Source of the DNA: an uncultured bacterium
GTDB lineage: Bacteria > Methylomirabilota > Methylomirabilia > Rokubacteriales > CSP1-6
Length of the DNA stretch: 16,951 nucleotides
Assembly: GCA_946479205.1 (NCBI GenBank)
Contig: CAMLFJ010000012.1
Location: forward strand, 1 to 16,951
Reading direction: 5' to 3'
Part shown: positions 5,628-13,014 of the stretch, piece after piece
How the letters are laid out: the number at the start of each line of letters is the position of its first letter
Position numbering within the stretch: the first letter of the stretch is position 1
Translations under genes and position numbers: made by a program
The notes under the pieces: model-generated
The model's database searches: none
Told to the model about the DNA's origin: nothing
What the model saw: the letters and a program-made list of their open reading frames with translations, nothing else

Positions 5628-6806
5628 CTGGCCACTCTGATTCTGAAACGAGGGGCCGAGCGCCGGATCCGGGCGGGACACCCGTGGATCTACCGGGGGG
5701 AAGTGGCCGATCTCAAAGGCTCCTGGTCCGCCGGCGCGGCCGTCGAGGTCACCGACGCCACCGGTCGCTACCTCGGGCGCGGCTTCTATAGCCCGCGCTC
5801 CTCGCTGGTCTGCCGCCTGCTCACGCGGACCGACGAGGCCGTCAACGCGGGGCTGATCCGGCGACGCCTGGAGGCGGCGCTCGAGTGGCGGCGCGCCGCC
5901 TCGCTCGTGACGCCCGCCTATCGCCTCTGCTGGAGCGAGGCCGACGGCCTTCCGGGCCTGGTGGTGGATCGCTACGGGCCGGTGAGCGTGATCCAGTGCC
6001 TCACCCTCGGGATGGCGCGCAACGCGGACTGGATCCGGGAGGCGCTCGGCGCGATCTTCCCCGACGGCCGCGTCGTGCGCCTCGACGATCCCACCGCGGC
6101 GCGCATCGAGGGGTTCGACGCGGTCCGCGAGACGCCCGTCGAGGCCGAGCTCCCCGGCGGCGAGCTGACAATCGAGGAAGGCCAGGGCCGCTTCACGGTG
6201 ACCCTGGGCGCCGGCCAGAAGACCGGGCTCTACCTCGACCAGCGCGACAACCGGCTCCTCACCGCCGGCCTGGCCCAGGGTCGCCGGGTGCTGGACGCCT
6301 TCTGCTACGGGGGCGGCTTCGCCTGTCACGCGCTGCTGGCCGGCGCCGAGCGCGCGGTCCTGCTGGACTCCTCGGCGGACGCGCTGGCCCTGGCCGGGCG
6401 CAACCTGGCCCTCAACGGCCTCGAGGGGCGCGCCGAGCTGCGGGACGGCAACGCCTTCGACGGCCTGCGGGAGCTCGACGCGAAGGGCGAGCGCTTCGGG
6501 CTCGTCGTGCTCGATCCTCCGCCCTTCACGCGCCGCAAGGACGCGGTCGAGGCCGCCGCGCGCGGCTACAAGGAGATCAACATCCGCGGCCTCCGCCTGC
6601 TCGAGCGCGGCGGCCGGCTCGCCACCTTCTCCTGCTCCCACCACGTGACGCCTGTAATGTTCGAGGAGATCTGCCGCCAGGCCGCCGGCGACGCGGGCAT
6701 CCGCACCCGCATCCTCGCCACGCTCACCCAGAGCCGCGACCACCCGATCATCCTCACCATCCCCGAATCCCGCTACCTCACCGGCCTCCTCCTCGAATCC
6801 ACCTAG
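5628..6806 (+). CDS. rlmI: RlmI-like 23S rRNA m5C methyltransferase (PUA + SAM domain)
   Basis: 392 residues, as expected for the YccW/RlmI family, which methylates C5 of a cytosine in 23S rRNA. An N-terminal PUA-type domain (KRGAERRIRAGHPWIYRGEV at about 7-26) precedes the catalytic domain. Motif I is VLDAFCYGGGF at 221-231, motif IV is DPPPF at 296-300, and SCSHHV at 335-340 contains the probable catalytic Cys336. The first ATG or GTG in frame (GTG 5703) would cut off the HPW part of the PUA domain, so the gene probably starts at CTG 5628 (giving MATLILKRG), 9 nt after the upstream TAG and in the same frame. CTG 5637 is the alternative. No clear ribosome site; translation is likely coupled. 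Confidence 0.87.
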   Translation: MATLILKRGAERRIRAGHPWIYRGEVADLKGSWSAGAAVEVTDATGRYLGRGFYSPRSSLVCRLLTRTDEAVNAGLIRRRLEAALEWRRAASLVTPAYRLCWSEADGLPGLVVDRYGPVSVIQCLTLGMARNADWIREALGAIFPDGRVVRLDDPTAARIEGFDAVRETPVEAELPGGELTIEEGQGRFTVTLGAGQKTGLYLDQRDNRLLTAGLAQGRRVLDAFCYGGGFACHALLAGAERAVLLDSSADALALAGRNLALNGLEGRAELRDGNAFDGLRELDAKGERFGLVVLDPPPFTRRKDAVEAAARGYKEINIRGLRLLERGGRLATFSCSHHVTPVMFEEICRQAAGDAGIRTRILATLTQSRDHPIILTIPESRYLTGLLLEST

Positions 6807-6809
6807 CCC

Positions 6810-6832
6810 GGGGTCAGGTCTTACATTCCGAC
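6810..6832 (+). repeat. Possible REP-like fragment
   Basis: The stretch starting GGGGTCAGGTCTTACATT just after the rlmI stop resembles, from memory, short dispersed repeats in many uncultured GC-rich bacteria that sit next to RAYT/IS200-like transposases. Only one copy is in the window, so this rests on recollection. CCGG-gg-TCAG (6808-6817) and CTGA-ga-CCGG (6841-6850) could also pair as an imperfect hairpin at the 3' end of the operon. Confidence 0.25.
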
Positions 6833-6872
6833 AAAGCGGGCTGAGACCGGCGGCGTAGATCGGCCGGCAGGG

Positions 6873-7048
6873 CGCCGCGGGTGGGCGGCGGGGCGCGGGG
6901 CGGGGGCCTCCCAGGAACCGTGTCTTCTGCGGGTGGACGAAGGCGTGCGGTCCTGTCTCGTGGCTCGATCGAGACGGCGTAGACGCGCCCGCGACTCAGC
7001 GTGTTCCTGGGAGGCCCCCGCCCCGCGCCCCGCCGCCCGCCCGCGGCG
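6873..7048. repeat. Long inverted repeat: 46-bp arms, 84-nt structured loop
   Basis: Arms 6873-6918 and 7003-7048 are reverse complements over 46 positions with one exception (T6882 opposite G7039, a G-U wobble on the + strand but A-C on the minus strand). The arms are almost purely G/C apart from the inner CCTCCCAGGAAC end. The loop (6919-7002) can fold further: GCGGGTG 6929-6935 with CGCCCGC 6986-6992, and GTCTCG 6955-6960 with CGAGAC 6970-6975. It sits between convergent genes, 66 nt after the rlmI-like stop and 23 nt from the copD-like stop. Candidates: bidirectional terminator without a U-tract, MITE-like element with long terminal repeats, or structured RNA. Confidence 0.85.
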
Positions 7049-7071
7049 TCAGGCCACGCGCGAGCGCGCGC

Positions 7072-8616
7072 CTAGCTTTCCCGGTAGATGATCAGCAGCG
7101 CGCCGATGAGGACGAGCCCCACGGCCCAGAGCGCCCCGGGTACGCGCCCCCGGCCCTCCGGCAGCCGCACCTCGAGCCAGCGCCCCCAGCCGACCAGCAG
7201 GGCCAGCAGGCCGAGCGGCGCGTGCGTCACCTCGAGCAGGAACTCGTCCTTGAGGTTCTGCGAGGCGTGCGAATGGCTCAGGAGCATGCCGCCGCCGATC
7301 ACGCACAGCATCGGGAAGATCAGCGCCGCGCGCCGCGACGCCAGCCGCCCGCTGCGCACCATCCACTCGAAGACGCCGAAGACGATGACCAGCAGGACGA
7401 AGATCCGGTGCTGCGCCACCGTCGCGACCAGCCAGCCCTCCCAGAACCCCTCGGGGCCGAGCGGCCACGAGCCCGGATCGTTGCGCACGATCATGAAGGC
7501 GGCCAGGCCCAGGAAGACGAGCGGCCAGTTCCGCGCCCAGCGGGCCCGGCCCGTGGCGTGCAGCAGGGCCAGCAGGCCCATGACGAGGACCAGAATCCCG
7601 GACACGTGGTGGTTGAACTCGGACCAGGCGCGATCGGCGTCGTTGCGGGGGGCGAGCGGATCGTCGAACGGCATCTCCGACAGCGAGGGCGAGCGGAGCG
7701 TGGGCATCCGCGGGGTGAAGCGCGTCGCGACCTCCGCGAGCGTGGCCCGGTCGTGGGTGAGATCCACCGCGGGCGGCAGCGACGTGAGCGAGGCCGCCGC
7801 GAAGAGCACGGTGAGGCCCAGGCCGACCTCGACCTCCACGAAGCGGCGGAGCGTGAACTGGTCCGCCTCGGGCGCGCCGTCCATGCGCCGGATCGCGCGG
7901 GAGTTCAGCGCGCCCAGCACGAGCAGCCCGCCGAGGATCGCGATCTTGGTCATCACCATCAGACCGTAGGCGGTGCCGACGATCGCGCTCTGGTCCGGCG
8001 CGTAGTTCCAGGTCAGGCCCACGCCCGCGGCCACCAGGACCGCGACCGCGGTCAGGGCCAGGTTCGAGAACCGCCGCAGCAGAGCCACCGGCCAGGGCCG
8101 ATCGCCGCGCCGGTACGCGGCCGCGGTCAGGTGCACGAGCCCGCCGACCCACACCGCGGCGCCGAGCTGATGGGCGCCGTCGAGGAGCAGCAGCAGGACG
8201 CGGGAGTCGAGCCGCGCGGCCGCGTGGCTGGTCCATGGCGCGGCCACGACCAGCACCGCGGCCAGCGTCACCACCGCGGGCCAGAGCCGCGACGGTCCGC
8301 CCGCGCGCCGCAGCCCGAGCGCGCACGCGGCCAGCGCCAGCGCGGCCACGATGCGGACGGCGCTCACCTGCACGTAGAGCGTGTCCAGCGCCGCGCGCAG
8401 CGGCCAGGCCGCGTCGTGAAGGAGCACGAAAAGCTCGTTGCCGAGCGACAGGGCCTGGCCCACCGCGAGCGTGACCGCCGCGACGGCGATCAGCACCAGC
8501 GAGCGGGGCGCCTCGGGCCCGCGGGCCACGAGCAGGAGGAAACACACCCCGCCCACCGCGGTCGCCTGCGCGGCGAGGATCAGACCGCGCAGCAGGACAT
8601 CGAGGACGGAGAACAC
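7072..8616 (-). CDS. CopD-like multi-spanning membrane protein with C-terminal extension
   Basis: 514 residues, strongly hydrophobic with roughly a dozen membrane segments. The first ~300 residues resemble the CopD copper-resistance domain: HQLGAAVWVGGLVHL near 149, RRFSNLALTAVAVLVAAGVG, YGLMVMTKIAILGGLLVLGA, and FVEVEVGLGLTVLFAAASL. CopD acts in copper import or tolerance at the inner membrane. The remaining ~200 residues exceed the usual CopD length and add membrane segments with histidines (NHHVSG, LLSHSHASQ, VTHAPLG) that could bind metal or haem. GTG start one base after the CDP-alcohol transferase stop, so it is the last gene of the long minus-strand run. No copC or copper regulator is nearby; a copper role is inferred from the family only. 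Confidence 0.75.
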   Translation of the reverse strand: MFSVLDVLLRGLILAAQATAVGGVCFLLLVARGPEAPRSLVLIAVAAVTLAVGQALSLGNELFVLLHDAAWPLRAALDTLYVQVSAVRIVAALALAACALGLRRAGGPSRLWPAVVTLAAVLVVAAPWTSHAAARLDSRVLLLLLDGAHQLGAAVWVGGLVHLTAAAYRRGDRPWPVALLRRFSNLALTAVAVLVAAGVGLTWNYAPDQSAIVGTAYGLMVMTKIAILGGLLVLGALNSRAIRRMDGAPEADQFTLRRFVEVEVGLGLTVLFAAASLTSLPPAVDLTHDRATLAEVATRFTPRMPTLRSPSLSEMPFDDPLAPRNDADRAWSEFNHHVSGILVLVMGLLALLHATGRARWARNWPLVFLGLAAFMIVRNDPGSWPLGPEGFWEGWLVATVAQHRIFVLLVIVFGVFEWMVRSGRLASRRAALIFPMLCVIGGGMLLSHSHASQNLKDEFLLEVTHAPLGLLALLVGWGRWLEVRLPEGRGRVPGALWAVGLVLIGALLIIYRES

Positions 8617-8617
8617 C

Positions 8618-9787
8618 TCAGGTCGCCCGGCGGCGCCCCGCGCCCCACCGGACCAGCATCATGAAGATCGGGGTGCCGAGCACGACCGGAACCAGGAACC
8701 AGTGGGCCCGCCCGAAGCAGGCGAGCAGGAGCACGAGATAGATGAAGTCGCGGTTGGCCACCGCGTCGGCCAGGCGGCCGGGAGGCCCCGCGGCAGCCGC
8801 CCCGCCGTCGCGGTGGGCGACGAGGTAGGCGGACGCGGCGGTGCCGGTGATCGCCAGGGCCCCCAGCAGCAACGGCCAGCGGGACGCCTCGGCCTGGCTC
8901 CAGCCCACCGCCATGCAGCCGAACACCGCGACGTGCACGAGGTTGTCGCCCCAGAAGTCGAGCCGCGCACCGGCGGGGGATTCCTGGAACTTCAGCCGCG
9001 CCAGCTCGCCGTCGCAGCCGTCGAGGATCGAGTGGGTCAGGAAGAGCAAGGCGCCGATGAGCTGGTGCAGAGGCTCCGCGGACAGGAAGAACGGCGCGCC
9101 GAGCAGGCCGATGCTGAGGCTCACGAGGGTCATCTGGTTCGGCGTGATGCGCGTGCCCACCAGCCGCCGGGTGATCGCGAGCGAGATGCGCCGCTCGACG
9201 TGGCGGGACATGAACCCCTCGGTGTCCTTGATGAGGCTGCGCAGCAGCCAGTCCTCGGCGGCCGCGGCCCCTGCCCCGTCCCCCAGCGCGAAGCGGCCCG
9301 CCGGATCGCCCGCCTCGGTGGCGCGCGCCAGGCGCCGCGAGAGCGTGGCGATCAGGTCCTCCGCCCCGGCGGCCTGGCCGGCCGAGCGGAGCACCTCGTC
9401 GATCCCGGAGCTCTCCACCACCGCGGTCAGCGATGCGTCGACCGCGAGCGTCTCCGGATCGAGCGGCATCTCGCGCAGGGCCCGCAGCCAGCGCGCCTGG
9501 GGCAGAACGTTCGCGGGAACCAGGACGAGCCGGGCCCGCGACACCGGCGGCGTGTCGCCGTCGAGCCGGGCGGCCGCGGTGCCCGCGAGCAGCGGCCACG
9601 ACGGACAGGCCCGCGGGTGAACCAGGATCCGGTCGAAGCCGGCCCGCTCCGCGGCCAGGACGATACGGCGCACGAGCGGCAGGCCCGCGATCGGCGTGCC
9701 GGGCGGCGGGGACCCGGCGCCGGGCGGGGCCGGCAGGATCACGAGCAGGCTCCGCACCGAGACGGCCGTGGAGGAGAGCGTGGTCAC
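8618..9787 (-). CDS. CDP-alcohol phosphotransferase with degenerate nucleotidyltransferase N-terminus (DIPP synthase-like)
   Basis: 389 residues. The C-terminal half carries the full CDP-alcohol phosphotransferase signature: Asp259-Gly260, Ala263-Arg264, Gly273, Asp277, Asp281. Hydrophobic segments surround it, so it is an inner-membrane enzyme joining a CDP-activated alcohol to a second alcohol by a phosphodiester. Just before it, KDTEGFMSRHVERRIS and TRITPNQMT resemble bifunctional IPCT-DIPPS enzymes (di-myo-inositol phosphate synthesis). Residues ~10-150 look like a nucleotidyltransferase fold (PIAGLPLVRRIVLAAERAGF) but the GxGxR loop and Lys are missing, so this part is probably inactive; a separate intact nucleotidyltransferase is encoded four genes upstream. 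GTG start overlaps the dehydrogenase stop (GTGA). The acceptor alcohol is unknown. Confidence 0.82.
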   Translation of the reverse strand: MTTLSSTAVSVRSLLVILPAPPGAGSPPPGTPIAGLPLVRRIVLAAERAGFDRILVHPRACPSWPLLAGTAAARLDGDTPPVSRARLVLVPANVLPQARWLRALREMPLDPETLAVDASLTAVVESSGIDEVLRSAGQAAGAEDLIATLSRRLARATEAGDPAGRFALGDGAGAAAAEDWLLRSLIKDTEGFMSRHVERRISLAITRRLVGTRITPNQMTLVSLSIGLLGAPFFLSAEPLHQLIGALLFLTHSILDGCDGELARLKFQESPAGARLDFWGDNLVHVAVFGCMAVGWSQAEASRWPLLLGALAITGTAASAYLVAHRDGGAAAAGPPGRLADAVANRDFIYLVLLLACFGRAHWFLVPVVLGTPIFMMLVRWGAGRRRAT

Positions 9788-10827
9788 CCGGCCGACCCGA
9801 TCCGCGCGGCCAGGGGGAGCAGCGCGCCGCCACGGCGGCTCGACTCGCGGGCGCCGCACTCCACCGCGATGCACACCGCCGCCTCGTCCAGGTTCCGGCT
9901 GCTCGGGTCCTGGCCGAGCAGCCGGGCGATGAACTCGTCGGCGACCGGCCCGAACCAGTCCGGATGCTGGGAGCCGTCCGACAGGGCGGGCGGGCGCCGG
10001 TGGCGCTCCTCGCGGCCGTCCACGCGGAGGACCACCGTGTCGCCCTCGATGTCGATGCGGCCCGTGGTGCCGATCACGTGCGCCTGGTTCTCGCGCGTCT
10101 CCGCGGCCCACGTCAGCACGATGTCGGCCACCGCGTCGGGGAACTGCAGGCGGACCGTCGCGGTGTCCTCGACCGCGAAGCGATGGTGCCGCCGCGTCTC
10201 GAGCCGCGCGCTCACCGCGTCCGGGGGGGCGCCCACCCAGCGCGGGACGACGTACGAGACGTGCCAGCCGTGGTCGGTCAGCACGCCGCCCCCCGCGACG
10301 GCCGGATCCACCCGCCAGCTCTCGCCACCCGCCGCGGAGGCCGGCTGGGTGCGCAGCGTCCGCCAGGCGACCTCGCGCACCGCCCCGATGCGGCCCTCGC
10401 GGATCAGCGCGTCGGTCGCGCGGACGAGCGGCGCCTGGTGCCAGTTGTGGACGGTGTGGAGCACCGCGTGCGCGGCGCGCGCGAGACCGGCCAGGCGCTC
10501 GAGCTCGGCAAGCCCGGCCACCAGGGGCTTCTCGCAGAGCACGTGAAGCCCATGGGCGAGCGCGGCCTCGATCAGGGCCGCGTGGCTCGACGGGGGCGTG
10601 CACACGTCCACGAAGTCGAGATCGTCGGCGGCCAGGAGCGATTCGACCGAGTCGTGCCAGCGCGCTCCCGGGAGCGCGGCCGCGCACTCGGCCCGGCGCG
10701 CCGGATAGAGATCGGTGGCGGCCACGATGACCGCGTCGGGCCGCTGCCGCCAGCCCGGCAGGTGGCCGTGCACCGCCACGTTGCCCAGGCCGATGACGGC
10801 GCCCCGGAGCCTCCTAGTCTCGCCCAT
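9784..10827 (-). CDS. Gfo/Idh/MocA-family NAD(P)-dependent dehydrogenase
   Basis: 347 residues. N-terminal Rossmann fold with GAVIGLGNVAVHGHLPGW at 9-26, then VDVCTPPSSHAALIEAAL and HVLCEKPL, the family's EKP motif. HNWHQAPL and GGGVLTDHGWHVSYV supply the C-terminal-domain histidine pattern. Members oxidise or reduce hydroxyls of sugars, inositols and related polyols. It lies between a class III aminotransferase (14-nt overlap) and the CDP-alcohol transferase (GTGA overlap). Oxidation of a hydroxyl to a ketone would make the substrate for transamination, so the pair could turn a polyol or cyclitol into its amino form. The substrate itself cannot be read from the sequence. Confidence 0.87.
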   Translation of the reverse strand: MGETRRLRGAVIGLGNVAVHGHLPGWRQRPDAVIVAATDLYPARRAECAAALPGARWHDSVESLLAADDLDFVDVCTPPSSHAALIEAALAHGLHVLCEKPLVAGLAELERLAGLARAAHAVLHTVHNWHQAPLVRATDALIREGRIGAVREVAWRTLRTQPASAAGGESWRVDPAVAGGGVLTDHGWHVSYVVPRWVGAPPDAVSARLETRRHHRFAVEDTATVRLQFPDAVADIVLTWAAETRENQAHVIGTTGRIDIEGDTVVLRVDGREERHRRPPALSDGSQHPDWFGPVADEFIARLLGQDPSSRNLDEAAVCIAVECGARESSRRGGALLPLAARIGSAG

Positions 10828-12142
10828 GGCGCTTGAGCACCACTCCGAGCGCCTCGTCCAGGATCGCCAGGCCGGCCCGGGCGGTCTCCTCGGTGATGAC
10901 GAGGGGCGGATTGAGCCGGATGGTCGGGGCGTAGGTCATCGCCACGAGGCCGCGCCGCAGGCACTCCAGGTAGAGATCGCGGGTGATGACCTTGTCGAGC
11001 GGCTTGCGAGTCTGGCGGTCGTCGACCAGCTCGATGCCGAGCAGCAGCCCGCGGCCCCGCACCTCGCCCACCGTCCGGTACTTCTCCTTCAGGCGGTGCA
11101 GCTCGGCCAGCATGACCGCGCCGACGCGATTGGACTGCTCGACGAGATCCTCCTTCAGGATGATCTCGAGCGCGGCGAGCCCGGCCGCCGAGGCGAGCGG
11201 GTTGCCCCCGTAGCTCGACGAGCTGAAGCTCGGGTTGGACCAGGGCTTGGCGGCCACCAGCTTCTCGGTGGAGACGACGCCGGCCAGCGGGAAGCCGCCG
11301 CCCACGCCCTTGCCCACCGTCATGATGTCGGGCACGACGCCTTCGTGGTCGGCGCCCCACATCGAGCCGGTGCGGCCGAAGCCGGTGATCATCTCGTCGG
11401 CGAAGAGCAGGGCGCCGTGATCGCGGGCCACCGACTGGATCGCCCGCAGGAAGCCGTCGGGCGGGATGACGTTGCCCGCGGTGCCCTGGATCGGCTCGAC
11501 GATGATCGCGGCGATCTCGCCCGCGGTCTGGTAGCGGATGACGTCGCGGACGTACTCCGCGCAGGCGATGCCGCACTCGGGATAGCGGAGCTTGAGCGGG
11601 CAGCGGTAGCAGTCGGCGTAGGGCGTCGAGTGCTGGCCGGGCAGGAACGGGCCCTGGTGATGCTTGAAGTCGCTGCCGAGCAGGCCCAGCACGCCGCCGG
11701 TCTTGCCGTGGAAGCCGCCCCAGAACCCGATGACCTCCTGCCGGCCGGTCGCGGCCTTGGCCAGGCGCAGGCCGGCCTCCACCGCCTCGGCCCCGCCCGA
11801 GAAGAGCTGGATGCGGGTGAGCCCTTCGGGGGTGACCGACGCCAGCAGCTCGAGGAAGCGCGCGCGCGTCTCGGTGGTGAAGCTGCCGAAGGTCAGCCGC
11901 TCGGCCTGGCGCTTCAGGGCCTCGACGTAGTGCGGGTGGCAGTGCCCGATGCTCCCCACCGCGATGCCCGCGATGAAGTCGATGTACTCGTTGCCGTCCT
12001 CGTCCCACAGCGTCGCCCCGCTGCCGCGGGCCATCGCCAGCCCCGAGTAGAGCGCGAAGGACTGGTAGCCGGGCGCGATGTGGCGCGCCTCGCGCGCCAC
12101 GATCTCGCGGGAGCGAGGGCCGGGCTCGCGCAGCTCGCTCAC
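10814..12142 (-). CDS. Class III PLP-dependent aminotransferase with cysteine-rich insert
   Basis: 442 residues. The GABA/ornithine aminotransferase-type fold is shown by LWDEDGNEYIDFIAGIAVG near 45, FSGGAEAVEAGLRLAK near 114, ADEMITGFGRTG with Asp249 (PLP nitrogen), and TVGKGVGGGFPLAG with catalytic Lys278. It transfers an amino group to a ketone or aldehyde. Cysteines 178, 181, 190 and 194 form CX2CX8CX3C just after the HSTPYAD segment; similar motifs occur in some GABA aminotransferase relatives, and pig GABA aminotransferase carries an Fe-S cluster in this area. The GTG start at 12142 overlaps the ATP-grasp stop (GTGA) and has GGAGG upstream. The longer open frame upstream of it runs through the ATP-grasp gene and is not coding. 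Confidence 0.9.
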   Translation of the reverse strand: MSELREPGPRSREIVAREARHIAPGYQSFALYSGLAMARGSGATLWDEDGNEYIDFIAGIAVGSIGHCHPHYVEALKRQAERLTFGSFTTETRARFLELLASVTPEGLTRIQLFSGGAEAVEAGLRLAKAATGRQEVIGFWGGFHGKTGGVLGLLGSDFKHHQGPFLPGQHSTPYADCYRCPLKLRYPECGIACAEYVRDVIRYQTAGEIAAIIVEPIQGTAGNVIPPDGFLRAIQSVARDHGALLFADEMITGFGRTGSMWGADHEGVVPDIMTVGKGVGGGFPLAGVVSTEKLVAAKPWSNPSFSSSSYGGNPLASAAGLAALEIILKEDLVEQSNRVGAVMLAELHRLKEKYRTVGEVRGRGLLLGIELVDDRQTRKPLDKVITRDLYLECLRRGLVAMTYAPTIRLNPPLVITEETARAGLAILDEALGVVLKRHGRD

Positions 12143-13014
12143 CGCCCGCCTCCGGAGACCCGCCCCGCGCCGAAGCGCAGCGCGAGGTACGACGCGATCA
12201 CGGGCGCCGCCTCGTCGCGGTACAGGGCGAAGCTGGGCCACGCGTTGAGATCGAGGAGCTGGAGAGAGCCGTCCGCGGAGGCGATGGCGTCGCCGCCGTA
12301 GATCTCGAGGCCGAGCGCGGTGGCGGCCTCGCGCACGAGGCGCGCGAGCCGGCCCGCGTCGAAGGCGTGGCCGGCCAGCCGCTGGTCCTTGTGGTAGAAC
12401 CAGCGGAACCAGGGCGGCCCGCCGTCCGGTCCGCCGCCGCCGGGGCCGACCCCGTAGAACTTGATGAGGTCGCCCGATACGTGCGGCTGCAGCACCGCGC
12501 CCTCGATGCCGCGGGCCGCGAGGCCGGCGAGCGCCCCGGCGAGCGCGTCCGGCGTCTCCGCGAAGACCACGTCCCCGTCCTGCGTATTGTGCACGTCGGC
12601 GCGCTTGACCCAGACCGGCAGCCGCGCGGTCACCCCCGCGTCCCCGGTGGACACGAGCCGGCTCGGCACGAAGGCCACGTTGGCCTCCCGGAGCTGCGCG
12701 ATCATCCGCTCCCGGTAGGTGTTGAGCACGGCCAGCGGCGAGTTGACGAGGCGGACGCCCCGCTCCTGCCAGGCCAGCAGCGTGGTGAGCGCTTCCATGC
12801 GCTCGCACATGAAGAACACCCCGTGCGGCGGGACCTCGGTGGCGACGAGATCCTCGGGGGCCCGGAGCTCCACCTGCACCCCGTGCGTCTCGAGGTGCTT
12901 TCCGGTCAGCCGGAGGATCTCCGCGTCGTCGCTCTCCCGCCCGGGCGAATGCTCGCGCTCGCGAAAGAGCCCCCAGCATGTCAGGTCCGCCACTCCCGTC
13001 CTCCTCGCGCTCAT
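12139..13014 (-). CDS. ATP-grasp ligase, RimK/glutathione-synthetase-like
   Basis: 291 residues. The order of segments fits the ATP-grasp fold: VNSPLAVLNTYRERMIAQL at 90-108 (entry to the fold), VWVKRADVHNTQDGDVVF at 134-151 (ATP-binding lysine and loop), LQPHVSGDLIKFYGVG at 175-190, and LEIYGGDAI then LLDLNAWPSF at 236-262 with the metal-binding Asp242, Asp255 and Asn257. Such enzymes use ATP to activate a carboxylate as an acyl phosphate and join it to an amine or thiol. Next to an aminotransferase, a plausible role is coupling a carboxylate (for example an amino acid) to the new amine. ATG overlaps the nucleotidyltransferase stop (ATGA). Substrates unknown. Confidence 0.82.
   Translation of the reverse strand: MSARRTGVADLTCWGLFREREHSPGRESDDAEILRLTGKHLETHGVQVELRAPEDLVATEVPPHGVFFMCERMEALTTLLAWQERGVRLVNSPLAVLNTYRERMIAQLREANVAFVPSRLVSTGDAGVTARLPVWVKRADVHNTQDGDVVFAETPDALAGALAGLAARGIEGAVLQPHVSGDLIKFYGVGPGGGGPDGGPPWFRWFYHKDQRLAGHAFDAGRLARLVREAATALGLEIYGGDAIASADGSLQLLDLNAWPSFALYRDEAAPVIASYLALRFGAGRVSGGGR

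Noticed and set aside
5703..5705. GTG start for the rlmI-like gene
   Set aside because: It would remove the RGAERRIRAGHPWIYRGE part of the PUA-type domain, which is encoded in frame just upstream.
4617..6743. 708-codon open frame on the minus strand
   Set aside because: Antisense to the ureohydrolase, methyltransferase and rlmI-like genes; composition typical of a GC-rich shadow frame, with no recognisable motif.
8438..10546. 702-codon open frame on the + strand
   Set aside because: Antisense to the CopD-like, CDP-alcohol transferase and dehydrogenase genes, all of which have clear family motifs.
10715..12301. 528-codon open frame on the + strand
   Set aside because: Antisense to the aminotransferase; no family match visible.
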